Part shown: positions 47,814-60,193 of the stretch, piece after piece
Layout of the letters: the number at the start of each line of letters is the position of its first letter
Position numbering within the stretch: the first letter of the stretch is position 1
Origin: Malaya genurostris
Lineage: Eukaryota > Arthropoda > Insecta > Diptera > Culicidae
Assembly: GCF_030247185.1 (NCBI RefSeq)
Contig: NC_080571.1
Coordinates: 161,854,352 to 161,918,351 of the forward strand
Reading direction: 5' to 3'
DNA: 64,000 bases
Position numbers and translations under genes: made by a program
Notes under the pieces: generated by a model
The model's database searches: none
The model's input: only the letters and a program-made list of their open reading frames with translations
Told to the model about the DNA's origin: nothing

Positions 47814-47869
47814 CTCGCGACACCCAAACAACTAACCAGATCTTTTGCCCGATTTTCCAAATTTTCCTA

Positions 47870-48203
47870 CACGGAAAATAAAAACTACCTATTATTTGAT
47901 ATCTGTTTACTTAATTTTGAGTACTTCCTTTCATTCTCTCCTTCAATTGTTGTCAAAATACAAAGAGCAAAACCACCCAACAGCGACAGTTTCTTTCAAT
48001 AAGCTAAAATTAAGTAAACCGTATTAACTTGAAATTGAGTCAATACGACTCAACTGTAGAGTAAATATAACTCATCTTAAGTATTTTTTTTGCACGTGTC
48101 TTACGAAAACTACCTAGAGCCACTTTACTAAAATTAGTTTATTGAACGAAACCCCCAAATTGGGTGGAATGTATATAAAATTAGGTTGATTTGCGGTTCC
48201 GTG
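47870..48203 (+). mobile_element. CACGG MITE, unit 9
   Basis: Complete; duplicate of the copy at 40234. Confidence 0.8.
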
Positions 48204-48642
48204 TAGAATTTGGTCAGATCTTGCTAGATCTTTACGATTCTAGATCTTCTTTTTTGCTCACTGAAAATGACGCCGGTCTAAATTACCTTGTATATATGAA
48301 GTAGACCCAGGCAAATTCAGATAATTTTTTGAGTCAGAAGCAGATTTTTGAAAAAATAACCTGACAACAGATTTATCTGTATAATAAATATTGTAGCAAA
48401 ATGTAGAAGTGCTACTTGTTTAAAGATGATACACGCTCATTCAATGTTACTCTCAAGTGAGCAATTTGTACTCACTTTTGTTTATTTAGTGCAAATGTCG
48501 AAACGTGAGTAATATTGATGTAGAAGACTGAGTAACTTTTACTCAGTTTCTAAATTGACAACAAGTTTTACTAACAGGACTTTGAAAACGTTGCGTGAAA
48601 ATTTACGTTCAATGATTTTTGAAGAAAGGAATTTTGAAAAAA

Positions 48643-48934
48643 ATGGAGCAGGTTGGAGCCAAGGTAAATGAATACTATCGAAAATTAAAAGGTTATATTA
48701 TTGTACCTCCTAATCCTTATAATGATTGAAGTTTTTCTTTGCCACATTTGTGCAATCTTCGTTCCAGGATACGTGAGGGAATTTAAAGAACATTTCCAAC
48801 TTTCTATGAAAAAACTACAAAATGTAAATGAGGGAATTGAGAGAATATTTAAAAAATGTTGCATTTTTTTTATTTTACACGCAGTTTCGATTATAATAAA
48901 GAATTCTTTAGATAATTCGAATGATAGTGTTTAA
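48643..48934 (+). pseudogene. Element D exons (unit 9)
   Basis: Exons complete; Arg to Leu change two residues before the first cysteine; the donor reads GTTATA instead of GTAATA. Confidence 0.5.
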
Positions 48935-49801
48935 CATTTACTCACCCGAGCTAATTTTCCCATTTACAGCACTGAGTAAATGTTACTCAGATTTTGACAA
49001 CTACAGTATTCAATTAATGAATTGATTTAATTGATAAACACTACCGTTCATTCTAAGAATTCTTAAAACAATACAAACTAAGTTACTTTTCATTTTGGTA
49101 TTTAATTTTGACACAAAATCAGTACGAATTTTATTAAAAAATTATCCTCTTCGACCAATTTTGGTAGGTTATGTTTATATCAGTGGCTTAAAATTCACCT
49201 AACGGCAATAATTTATAAAGCCACTTCTCAAAAAATTAAATCACTACTAAAAGTGATAACTAAATTGCTATCACCTCCATTTTGACATGAAGGTGATTAC
49301 CTTACGTAATGCCAACGTTTGATAGTGATGTTAGCCTTTCAGCAGTAGTGACAGAACTTGGTGTTTATCACCTTACATGATTCCAAATTTTCAAAAGTGA
49401 TAGTCACCTGGTGATAATCACCTTACGTAATTCCACCCCAGGTATTGTAGATAATTGAACTACGATTTGTCAATATAATATAGATTTATGAGTTATAAAT
49501 TAAAACATGAAGATAACGACTGTTTTTCTTTCGATTAAATCCAAGAAATCCTAAGTAAAATATGAAGAAAATACAAAATAAAAGAGCGATGTTCTATAGT
49601 GCGATGTCGGGCCGATGTCGATGCGTTTCGCTTGTTCGAATGTTGACGCGGTTGATGCAAATGGTGCAAAATCGTCCGATGACGACTCGATAGAAGCGCT
49701 ACGATCGGGTCCATATCGTGCTCAATCGGTCCGATGATCGGACCGATGCGGGTCGACAGATTTCACTGAGTACAGTAACTATTTTTTTTTCTTTATTTTA
49801 G

Positions 49802-49932
49802 ATGGTTTCCGAACCTTTTACTACTGGAAATAATAAGGGAGACAATAAAATTACTCGCAGATTTGTCTTAGTCGTAAAAACCAGTCAATTTTATGAAACA
49901 TGCGCAAGGGCCTATCTATATAATTCACACAG
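49802..49932 (+). pseudogene. 54-codon ORF interrupted by insertion
   Basis: The first 43 or so codons match the other copies, then the 498-bp CCCGG-ended insertion begins at 49933. The remaining codons (RKHKSKRIEKG) follow after 50430. Confidence 0.55.
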
Positions 49933-50430
49933 CCCGGTGGATGTTGTCGACCCGCATCGGCCCGATCATCGGGCCGATTATCGGACCGATTGAGCACGAT
50001 ATAGGGCCGATTGTAGCGCTTCGATCGGCCCGTCATCGGACAATTCTGCACCATTTGCATCAATCGCGTCGACCTAAAAAAGCTTTATGTTTACATTATG
50101 TATCGCTAGAGAAACAGAGCGAAGGAATATCAAACAAGGCATTTTCGAGCCGACGTCTCCCCGATAGGGTGTGCAAGAGTGTTAAACATTCTTTTGTCTC
50201 GATCATGGAGGCTTTAACCTTTAGGTCATTCGCCTCTTAGGGCCAGAAAAACTCTGGCCCTATGTTTGAGGTTAAAATCCAACCCCGATATATCTCATCA
50301 CCTGAGTATTGGATATCCGCTCTCTGCTTTGGTATATCTTCACTCTTTTGTTCTACCGATACACTATGTAAGCTCGAGACGCAATCAAAAGCTTTCGTGC
50401 ACGATGCGTCCGATGTTCGAATTTACTGGG
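49933..50430. mobile_element. CCCGG..TGGG insertion in unit 9
   Basis: 498 bp, ends CCCGGTGGAT and, inverted, CCCAGTAAAT, AG on both sides. Its first 150 bases are a diverged inverted copy of the GC-rich box. Also holds the hairpin AGGGCCAG..CTGGCCCT at about 50240-50263. No gene recognised. Confidence 0.65.
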
Positions 50431-50853
50431 AGGAAGCATAAAAGTAAACGAATCGAAAAAGGGTGAAACTTTCTCCATGTTGATTTATTCAGTGGATTAG
50501 ATTTTTTTATCGTGACGTCACAAATGAACAAGCATTCATCCTTGACAGTTCATCGGTACTGTTTACAGACAAGCTTAAACAAAAATCGATGAACACGTTA
50601 TAAACAGTCATCTTTGTGTAAAAATAAAGTGTTTTGAAACTAGTCACTTTTATTTAATAAATCTTAAAAATAAACCGTATCCAATCGTGAACAAATGTTT
50701 TAAAAATCTATTTAAGAGATATGGATCGTAAAGGGTCAAAGTGGTCCAAATTGTTGTGTTGATTCGATTGAGGTTAGCAGTAACGGTTAAAAAAATAATA
50801 TAAAAGGAAAGTGGTAACATTTGCATGCCTTTTGAAGATAAATTAACAATTCA

Positions 50854-51480
50854 TCATTCATTCAATGCGTCTTTGTTTATTGTAAAATCAAATAAATGAT
50901 AAACACTATTGAAGCGATGACAACAAACATCCATAGGATTGTTTTGACCGTACTGTGTGCGATGGACTGATCGTCGAAGATAGTCTGTTCTCCGCAATGA
51001 TCTTCGAGGAATATTAAAATGCAATCTCTCCAAAAACGCTTGGCAGTCGATGTTATTTGAAAGCAAATCGAAGACAAACAGTCGCTAAAGAAAAATTCAT
51101 CAATTCTGACATCCCTGGATTCGATCGATGTGGACGTTGTGGTAGGGTGCTCAGATTATTATTCCGTATTCCAAAATACTGCGTACTAAAGCGACGTAAA
51201 CTGTCTTTAAGCAATACACATTATGAAAGTCTCTGGTGTTGCGTTTGATAAGTCCCAAAACTGCGTAAGCCGTTGCCGTAACTAGAGATAATTGTTCGGT
51301 GAAACAAAGCTTACGATCAAGGACGATGCCCAAATCTTTAACAGCAGAAACGCGTTGAACTGGAACAGCCATCATAGAGTATTCAAATACGATCGGAGAT
51401 TGTGATCGTGAGAAAGAAAATTGCGCTGAATTTTTTATGTTTATACTCATACCGTTTCTGTCACACCAGTCAATAATGTT
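50854..51480 (-). pseudogene. Reverse transcriptase remnant, unit 9
   Basis: Inner MITE reduced; ends with the frame NKDALNE and stop. Variant NCQAFLERLHF region differs from other copies (Gln and Phe for Pro and Leu). Confidence 0.78.
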
Positions 51481-51719
51481 AAAATAGTAAAGTAATTAAA
51501 AAAATTCCTAGCGATTTGACAGCTTTCACTGAAAGTATCATCTCTGAACAAGCATTTCATTTTGGCAATTATTCATAATTATGAGAAAGGTGCAAAGATT
51601 TTGCACAAATTATTTTTCACAGGATTATGAAAAATAATGCCTGGCATCCTTGGTTTGGTTACACGCAGCGTTACCAAGTTGCCAGATTTGTCTGGCAAAT
51701 GCTAGATTTTGCTCGCGAC

Positions 51720-52231
51720 CAGAGATGCCATTTATACAGATTTATCTGTATTATACCGATTTTTACATGATCATACAGATTTAATACAGGTACAGATTTT
51801 ATACAGATTTCCTCAATATAATACAGCTTTTTAAAGATCTCACAAAGAGTAAGAAAGAAAAAAATAAACTTGTCTGCCTGAGCTATCTTTTAGTATTTGA
51901 TTCCAGTGACGAGATAAAGCGACTTGACGTTGCATTTTGGGCGGTGAAATTCCATGTCAAATAATGACGTCAACATTTTCAAACTAGATAAATATATCGA
52001 ATTACAATTGAACTGTTGTGGATAAAAAAAAGAAATTTCGTCTTTGAATATTCTTGTGAACGCGCCGCCAATGACTTATTGAATCTACCATACTACAACC
52101 ACAATCTATTGGAATAACATCTTTTAGCGTCATTTTGTTGTAAGAATTTCATTTTATTAGTGAATACAGATTAATACAGATTTTTCATACAAAGTAATAC
52201 AAATTTTCAATGAAAATATCTGGCATCTCTG
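51720..52231 (+). mobile_element. hAT-like MITE M1, unit 10
   Basis: Complete with CTCGCGAC on both sides. Confidence 0.84.
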
Positions 52232-52571
52232 CTCGCGACACCCAAACAACTAACCACACGCTTATTTGTGGCTACCCAAAATTGAGTCAAAAGTTACCCA
52301 ATTTCGCAAAAACTATACCTACCCAAAGTTGAGTAGAATAGGTATTACGCAATTTTGGGTAAATACGTTTTTCGCAAAATTTGAGTAGAAATTACTCGAT
52401 TTTGTTGACACTTGTAAGCGAGCGGAAATTACTCATTTTTTCATTGAATATGGATAGATTTTACGTCTCTATGATTTCTCAACAACTAAAAAGAAAACTA
52501 ATAGTTTTACAAATTTTCATTTAATTTCAGACGCTGTATTGTCTTCAAATAGTTTAGTTTTATGAAATAAT

Positions 52572-53030
52572 TTATGTTTTCACATAAGTAGAGCTTAAGC
52601 ACTCCGGCAATTTTATGCACCGTTTTGTGAGCTGTATGTTTTTTTCGTTTTGTAAATTATAATCGTGAAGAATTTTCACTAGTGTTGGAATTTGTATGAC
52701 GAAGACGGAGAACGTTTTAAAATATATGTCTACAGCATTTCTGATAGAACTGTTTTTTAACACAACAACACCATCAACAATGACACAGTATGATCCAAAT
52801 TTAAACGTTTCAGCATCACAAACTAGATGCGGTACTCTATTTGCAGATACCAAGTAATCAGTCAGGTTCTGAAAAATCATGTATGATTGAATAGCGCCTA
52901 GTGGATTGATAATTTCGTCTTAATACCTGAGTCCACTGTATGACCGGAGAAAATAGTAGCTCCTCTGGAAAATTCCAGGTCTCCGATCCGGATTTGTTGA
53001 TCCCTTTTTAGACAAACTTGCAAAAATACA
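52572..53030 (-). pseudogene. Element C SAM-gene C-terminal exons
   Basis: On the minus strand: a piece reading KGINKSGSETWNFPEELL then FSPVIQWTQ with donor GTATTA at about 52930, then acceptor TTTTTCAG and the last exon NLTDYLVSANRVPHLVCD, FGSYCVIVDGVVVLKNSS, YFKTFSVFVIQIPTLVKI. These align with KGIKHKETMEP, ELAAPLIRWISDSQ and CAIIPCGKESINAAIDTFF of element A. Upstream exons are deleted; a stop lies before KGIN. Copy at 57274-57732. Confidence 0.6.
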
Positions 53031-53062
53031 GAGAAATCCTCGCAGAAGCTAGCTCTACTTAC

Positions 53063-53114
53063 CAACTAGAGCCTCATACGACTCACTGTCCCCTAGATCT
53101 CTGATTTTTTCCAT
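53063..53114 (-). CDS. Element C shared exon 1
   Basis: Read on the minus strand: MEKIRDLGDSESYEALV plus one base, 52 bp, donor GTAAGT. Same length and phase as in elements A and B. Confidence 0.6.
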
Positions 53115-53486
53115 AATGAGCAACTTTAAGTCTTTAAAATTTCAAACATCAAAATGTCGGATGAAGCTAATTCTACTCATTGAAAGTTTTATATTTCACT
53201 CATTTTTTGACAGCTGGTCACAGTTTTCGAAAATGAGTACTTTTGATTCAGCCACTGAGTACCCACAAGTAAGCGTGCAGATCTTTTGCCCGATTTTCCA
53301 AATTTTCCTACACGGAAAATAAAAACTACCTATTATTTGATTTCTGTTTACTTAATTTTGAGTACTTCCTTTCATTCTCTCCTTCAATTGTTGTCAAAAT
53401 ACAAAGAGCAAAACCACCCAACAGCGACAGTTTCTTTCAATAAGCTAAAATTAAGTAAACCGTATTAACTTGAAATTGAGTCAATA

Positions 53487-54879
53487 CACGGTTAAATGGA
53501 ATTACTCATTAATGAGTACAATAAATACCCAGATTTTTAATCAGTTCTAGCTGTCACAAAATGAGTACTTTTCCAATCGAAAAATGGGTACAAAAATACT
53601 CGTCTCAGTATTACTGTTTCGCGAAAAAAATGGGTAAAATTCAACTCATTATTGGTTGAAAAGTTTCTAGCGGCTTAAGATTTTTTAAAAGCGTGGTGTG
53701 TATATCACGGTGTTTGAAATTTGTTATATTAACAATAGCAAAGCTTAGGTGAAAAAAATGGATGAGCTTAAACAAACATTGGACCAGGAATCGTTTGGAA
53801 TACTTGTCGGTATGTTTCAACAATTGAAAGTTAAAAAAATAATTATTCTTCTGCTAATAAAGCATCGATATTGAGCAATGCCATTATGTGATTAGAAAAA
53901 ATATATATATTTTGCATTATTTTTTGTATAGAACAGAGTCATTCTGCATACTTCAATTTTTTCTATTGCATTGAATCATTTCAATTTTTTCTATTACATT
54001 GAAGGTTTGCATTGTCCTGTCTCTGGATGTGATAAACTTATCAATGGATATGTGAACGAGCTCAAGAGCCACGTAAAATTAAAGAAGTTTCGGATGGTAA
54101 GCAGATATGACTGAAAATAAAGAACGAATCAAACCTTATTTGAAACATTTGTTATTATTGTAGATTACATAAGAGGATGTTTTCGTATAATGATTAAATT
54201 AACTCGCAAGGGCATAAAGCATAAGGAAACAATGGAGCCGAATATTGGTATAGAAACTGAACTAGCAGCTCCATTAATTAGATGGATTTCTGACTCTCAA
54301 TCGATCCAGGATTATAACGCTCCTGTATCGCATATTTTTGTCAAAGCGAAAATTTTTTTGTATATCTATCTCCTTGTGTCATTATTCCCTGTGGAAAGGA
54401 ATCAATTAACGCAATTGATACATTCTTTAGATCGTTCGCAGTGTTTAATTTGCGAATTCCGGTAAATTTATTAAAAATTGCAGATTTCCTGGACGTGTTT
54501 GCCTACAAAATTAAATCATACAGTAATCGTTCGACCGTTCAGAATTTGTGTTCTTTATTCATTGAAAGCGAAAATGCAGAAAAATTATTGTAACGTGCAG
54601 GTTTCGTAAATTTGACACTAATAAATGGTTTAAAATTACCCACTGGTTGCAAATACTCTAAATTATTGCTTATTCCATTTCTTCTCAAGTTTCTAGCACT
54701 GAGTACTTTTTCACCCATTTTCTCCAACTATAATCTGAGTGTAAAATTACCCATATTTTGACATATACGGACAGTACTCACTTTTGAATAGAGGTCTTTT
54801 TCACATTAAATGAGTTTTCCCAGTTTTGTCCGATATGGGTAGTATAGTACTCATTTATGAGTACTTTCATTTAACCGTG
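53487..54879 (+). mobile_element. Internally deleted element A (1393 bp)
   Basis: Same ends as element A, TA on both sides. Sequence jumps from HVKL in the first finger exon (54077) to KEVSDG of the SAM gene; the join shares the bases TTA/AA. The transposase and SAM exons are gone. Confidence 0.88.
53758..54110 (+). pseudogene. Exon 1 and first finger in deleted element A
   Basis: Exon 1 (53758-53809) is unchanged. The finger exon starts at 54005 and keeps C21, C26 and H40, then runs into KKFRM in a new frame and stops soon after, giving a product of about 50 residues. The ORF at 54190-54465 is the remains of the last SAM-gene exon, frameshifted relative to element A after HIF. Confidence 0.6.
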
Positions 54880-55491
54880 TACGACTCAACTGTAGAGTAA
54901 ATATAACTCATCTCAAGTATTTTTTTGCACGTGTCTTACGAAAACTACCTAGAGCCACTTTACTAAAATTAGTTTATTGAACGAAACCCCCAAATTGGGT
55001 GGAATGTACTTAAAATTAGGTTGATTTGCGGTTCCGTGTAGAATTTGGTCAGATCTTGCTAGATCTTTACGATTCTAGATCTTCTTTTTTGCTCACTGAA
55101 AATGACGCCGGTCTTAATTACCTTGTATATATGAAGTAGACCCAGGCAAATTCAGATAATTTTTTGAGTCAGAAGCAGATTTTAGAAAAAATAACCTGAC
55201 ACCGATTTATCTGTATAATAAATATTGTAGCAAAACTGAAATGTAGAGGTGCTGCTTGTTTAGAGATGATACACGCTCATTCAATGTTGCTCTCAAGTGA
55301 GCAATTTGTACTCACTTTTGTTTATTTAGTGCAAATGTCAAAAAGTGAGTAATATTGATGTAGAAGATATATTGATGTAGAAGAACTTTTACTCAGTTTC
55401 TAAATTGACAACAAGTTTTACTAACAGGACTTTGAAAACGTTGCGTGAAAATTTACGTTCAATGATTTTTGAAGAAAGGAATTTTGAAAAA

Positions 55492-55594
55492 AATGGTAAG
55501 GTAAATGAATACTATCGAAAATTAAAAGGTAATATTGTACCTCCTAATCCTTATAATGATTGAAGTTTTTTGTTGCCACATTTGTGCAATCTTC
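55492..55594 (+). pseudogene. Element D exons cut by duplication breakpoint
   Basis: Exon 1 has lost most codons (ATGGTAAGGTAA gives an immediate stop) and exon 2 is cut after GCAATCTTC, where the second 4702-bp copy begins. Confidence 0.55.
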
Positions 55595-56182
55595 TAAATG
55601 ATAAACACTATTGAAGCGATGACAACAAACATCCATAGGATTGTTTTGACCGTACTGTGTGCGATGGACTGATCGTCGAAGATAGTCTGTTCTCCGCAAT
55701 GATCTTCGAGGAATATTAAAATGCAATCTCTCCAAAAACGCTTGGCAGTCGATGTTATTTGAAAGCAAATCGAAGACAAACAGTCGCTAAAGAAAAATTC
55801 ATCAATTCTGACATCCCTGGATTCGATCGATGTGGACGTTGTGGTAGGGTGCTCAGATTATTATTCCGTATTCCAAAATACTGCGTACTAAAGCGACGTA
55901 AACTGTCTTTAAGCAATACACATTATGAAAGTCTCTGGTGTTGCGTTTGATAAGTCCCAAAACTGCGTAAGCCGTTGCCGTAACTAGAGATAATTGTTCG
56001 GTGAAACAAAGCTTACGATCAAGGACGATGCCCAAATCTTTAACAGCAGAAACGCGTTGAACTGGAACAGCCATCATAGAGTATTCAAATACGATCGGAG
56101 ATTGTGATCGTGAGAAAGAAAATTGCGCTGAATTTTTTATGTTTATACTCATACCGTTTCTGTCACACCAGTCAATAATGTT
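55595..56182 (-). pseudogene. Reverse transcriptase remnant, second tandem copy, unit 10
   Basis: Begins at the duplication breakpoint, so the last codons are replaced by element D sequence. Confidence 0.78.
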
Positions 56183-56421
56183 AAAATAGTAAAGTAATTA
56201 AAAAAATTCCTAGCGATTTGACAGCTTTCACTGAAAGTATCATCTCTGAACAAGCATTTCATTTTGGCAATTATTCATAATTATGAGAAAGGTGCAAAGA
56301 TTTTGCACAAATTATTTTTCACAGGATTATGAAAAATAATGCCTGGCATCCTTGGTTTGGTTACACGCAGCGTTACCAAGTTGCCAGATTTGTCTGGCAA
56401 ATGCTAGATTTTGCTCGCGAC

Positions 56422-56933
56422 CAGAGATGCCATTTATACAGATTTATCTGTATTATACCGATTTTTACATGATCATACAGATTTAATACAGGTACAGATT
56501 TTATACAGATTTCCTCAATATAATACAGCTTTTTAAAGATCTCACAAAGAGTAAGAAAGAAAAAAATAAACTTGTCTGCCTGAGCTATCTTTTAGTATTT
56601 GATTCCAGTGACGAGATAAAGCGACTTGACGTTGCATTTTGGGCGGTGAAATTCCATGTCAAATAATGACGTCAACATTTTCAAACTAGATAAATATATC
56701 GAATTACAATTGAACTGTTGTGGATAAAAAAAAGAAATTTCGTCTTTGAATATTCTTGTGAACGCGCCGCCAATGACTTATTGAATCTACCATACTACAA
56801 CCACAATCTATTGGAATAACATCTTTTAGCGTCATTTTGTTGTAAGAATTTCATTTTATTAGTGAATACAGATTAATACAGATTTTTCATACAAAGTAAT
56901 ACAAATTTTCAATGAAAATATCTGGCATCTCTG
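56422..56933 (+). mobile_element. hAT-like MITE M1, unit 11
   Basis: Copy of 51720-52231 at offset 4702. Confidence 0.84.
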
Positions 56934-56958
56934 CTCGCGACACCCAAACAACTAACCA

Positions 56959-57979
56959 CACGCTTATTTGTGGCTACCCAAAATTGAGTCAAAAGTTACC
57001 CAATTTCGCAAAAACTATACCTACCCAAAGTTGAGTAGAATAGGTATTACGCAATTTTGGGTAAATACGTTTTTCGCAAAATTTGAGTAGAAATTACTCG
57101 ATTTTGTTGACACTTGTAAGCGAGCGGAAATTACTCATTTTTTCATTGAATATGGATAGATTTTACGTCTCTATGATTTCTCAACAACTAAAAAGAAAAC
57201 TAATAGTTTTACAAATTTTCATTTAATTTCAGACGCTGTATTGTCTTCAAATAGTTTAGTTTTATGAAATAATTTATGTTTTCACATAAGTAGAGCTTAA
57301 GCACTCCGGCAATTTTATGCACCGTTTTGTGAGCTGTATGTTTTTTTCGTTTTGTAAATTATAATCGTGAAGAATTTTCACTAGTGTTGGAATTTGTATG
57401 ACGAAGACGGAGAACGTTTTAAAATATATGTCTACAGCATTTCTGATAGAACTGTTTTTTAACACAACAACACCATCAACAATGACACAGTATGATCCAA
57501 ATTTAAACGTTTCAGCATCACAAACTAGATGCGGTACTCTATTTGCAGATACCAAGTAATCAGTCAGGTTCTGAAAAATCATGTATGATTGAATAGCGCC
57601 TAGTGGATTGATAATTTCGTCTTAATACCTGAGTCCACTGTATGACCGGAGAAAATAGTAGCTCCTCTGGAAAATTCCAGGTCTCCGATCCGGATTTGTT
57701 GATCCCTTTTTAGACAAACTTGCAAAAATACAGAGAAATCCTCGCAGAAGCTAGCTCTACTTACCAACTAGAGCCTCATACGACTCACTGTCCCCTAGAT
57801 CTCTGATTTTTTCCATAATGAGCAACTTTAAGTCTTTAAAATTTCAAACATCAAAATGTCGGATGAAGCTAATTCTACTCATTGAAAGTTTTATATTTCA
57901 CTCATTTTTTGACAGCTGGTCACAGTTTTCGAAAATGAGTACTTTTGATTCAGCCACTGAGTACCCACAAGTAAGCGTG
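56959..57979 (-). mobile_element. Element C, second tandem copy
   Basis: Copy of 52257-53277; exon 1 at 57765-57816. Confidence 0.82.
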
Positions 57980-58012
57980 CAGATCTTTTGCCCGATTTTC
58001 CAAATTTTCCTA

Positions 58013-59740
58013 CACGGAAAATAAAAACTACCTATTATTTGATTTCTGTTTACTTAATTTTGAGTACTTCCTTTCATTCTCTCCTTCAATTGTTGTCAAA
58101 ATACAAAGAGCAAAACCACCCAACAGCGACAGTTTCTTTCAATAAGCTAAAATTAAGTAAACCGTATTAACTTGAAATTGAGTCAATACACGGTTAAATG
58201 GAATTACTCATTAATGAGTACAATAAATACCCAGATTTTTAATCAGTTCTAGCTGTCACAAAATGAGTACTTTTCCAATCGAAAAATGGGTACAAAAATA
58301 CTCGTCTCAGTATTACTGTTTCGCGAAAAAAATGGGTAAAATTCAACTCATTATTGGTTGAAAAGTTTCTAGCGGCTTAAGATTTTTTAAAAGCGTGGTG
58401 TGTATATCACGGTGTTTGAAATTTGTTATATTAACAATAGCAAAGCTTAGGTGAAAAAAATGGATGAGCTTAAACAAACATTGGACCAGGAATCGTTTGG
58501 AATACTTGTCGGTATGTTTCAACAATTGAAAGTTAAAAAAATAATTATTCTTCTGCTAATAAAGCATCGATATTGAGCAATGCCATTATGTGATTAGAAA
58601 AAATATATATATTTTGCATTATTTTTTGTATAGAACAGAGTCATTCTGCATACTTCAATTTTTTCTATTGCATTGAATCATTTCAATTTTTTCTATTACA
58701 TTGAAGGTTTGCATTGTCCTGTCTCTGGATGTGATAAACTTATCAATGGATATGTGAACGAGCTCAAGAGCCACGTAAAATTAAAGAAGTTTCGGATGGT
58801 AAGCAGATATGACTGAAAATAAAGAACGAATCAAACCTTATTTGAAACATTTGTTATTATTGTAGATTACATAAGAGGATGTTTTCGTATAATGATTAAA
58901 TTAACTCGCAAGGGCATAAAGCATAAGGAAACAATGGAGCCGAATATTGGTATAGAAACTGAACTAGCAGCTCCATTAATTAGATGGATTTCTGACTCTC
59001 AATCGATCCAGGATTATAACGCTCCTGTATCGCATATTTTTGTCAAAGCGAAAATTTTTTTGTATATCTATCTCCTTGTGTCATTATTCCCTGTGGAAAG
59101 GAATCAATTAACGCAATTGATACATTCTTTAGATCGTTCGCAGTGTTTAATTTGCGAATTCCGGTAAATTTATTAAAAATTGCAGATTTCCTGGACGTGT
59201 TTGCCTACAAAATTAAATCATACAGTAATCGTTCGACCGTTCAGAATTTGTGTTCTTTATTCATTGAAAGCGAAAATGCAGAAAAATTATTGTAACGTGC
59301 AGGTTTCGTAAATTTGACACTAATAAATGGTTTAAAATTACCCACTGGTTGCAAATACTCTAAATTATTGCTTATTCCATTTCTTCTCAAGTTTCTAGCA
59401 CTGAGTACTTTTTCACCCATTTTCTCCAACTATAATCTGAGTGTAAAATTACCCATATTTTGACATATACGGACAGTACTCACTTTTGAATAGAGGTCTT
59501 TTTCACATTAAATGAGTTTTCCCAGTTTTGTCCGATATGGGTAGTATAGTACTCATTTATGAGTACTTTCATTTAACCGTGTACGACTCAACTGTAGAGT
59601 AAATATAACTCATCTCAAGTATTTTTTTGCACGTGTCTTACGAAAACTACCTAGAGCCACTTTACTAAAATTAGTTTATTGAACGAAACCCCCAAATTGG
59701 GTGGAATGTACTTAAAATTAGGTTGATTTGCGGTTCCGTG
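58013..59740 (+). mobile_element. CACGG MITE split by deleted element A, unit 11
   Basis: Second copy within the 4702-bp duplication, offset exactly 4702. Confidence 0.82.
58189..59581 (+). mobile_element. Deleted element A, second tandem copy
   Basis: Copy of 53487-54879 at offset 4702; exon 1 at 58460-58511. Confidence 0.85.
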
Positions 59741-60193
59741 TAGAATTTGGTCAGATCTTGCTAGATCTTTACGATTCTAGATCTTCTTTTTTGCTCACTG
59801 AAAATGACGCCGGTCTTAATTACCTTGTATATATGAAGTAGACCCAGGCAAATTCAGATAATTTTTTGAGTCAGAAGCAGATTTTAGAAAAAATAACCTG
59901 ACACCGATTTATCTGTATAATAAATATTGTAGCAAAACTGAAATGTAGAGGTGCTGCTTGTTTAGAGATGATACACGCTCATTCAATGTTGCTCTCAAGT
60001 GAGCAATTTGTACTCACTTTTGTTTATTTAGTGCAAATGTCAAAAAGTGAGTAATATTGATGTAGAAGATATATTGATGTAGAAGAACTTTTACTCAGTT
60101 TCTAAATTGACAACAAGTTTTACTAACAGGACTTTGAAAACGTTGCGTGAAAATTTACGTTCAATGATTTTTGAAGAAAGGAATTTTGAAAAA

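Larger units (their letters stand above)
31623..48217 (+). repeat. 8966-bp tandem segmental duplication
   Basis: Copy 1 is 31623-40580, copy 2 is 40589 to about 48217. Offsets between matching landmarks fall from 8966 to 8972, then to about 7947 after the 1-kb insertion and about 7636 after the minisatellite MITE, both present in copy 1 only. Confidence 0.9.
47296..51719 (+). repeat. Array unit 9
   Basis: Its beginning duplicates unit 7, with the minisatellite MITE absent (empty site at about 47460). Has a 498-bp CCCGG..TGGG insertion at 49933 that interrupts the exon-like ORF. GTGAT cluster about 49200-49440; GC box about 49588-49760. Confidence 0.85.
52257..53277 (-). mobile_element. CACTA-like element C, deletion derivative
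   Basis: Ends CACGCTTATTTGTGGCTACC and, inverted, CACGCTTACTTGTGGGTACT; flanked by CA on both sides. GAGTA and ACTCA words repeat in both end regions. Only exon 1 and the C-terminal exons of the SAM gene remain. Confidence 0.82.
53311..55038 (+). mobile_element. CACGG MITE split by deleted element A, unit 10
   Basis: The MITE halves 53311-53486 and 54880-55038 join at GAGTCAATACGACTC, with TA duplicated around the inserted element. Confidence 0.82.
51720..56421 (+). repeat. Array unit 10 with elements C and deleted A
   Basis: Backbone interrupted by element C (52257-53277) and by a deleted element A (53487-54879) lying inside the CACGG MITE. At 55594 the zinc-finger exon is cut and joined to the reverse transcriptase remnant, the breakpoint of the 4702-bp tandem duplication. 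Confidence 0.88.
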
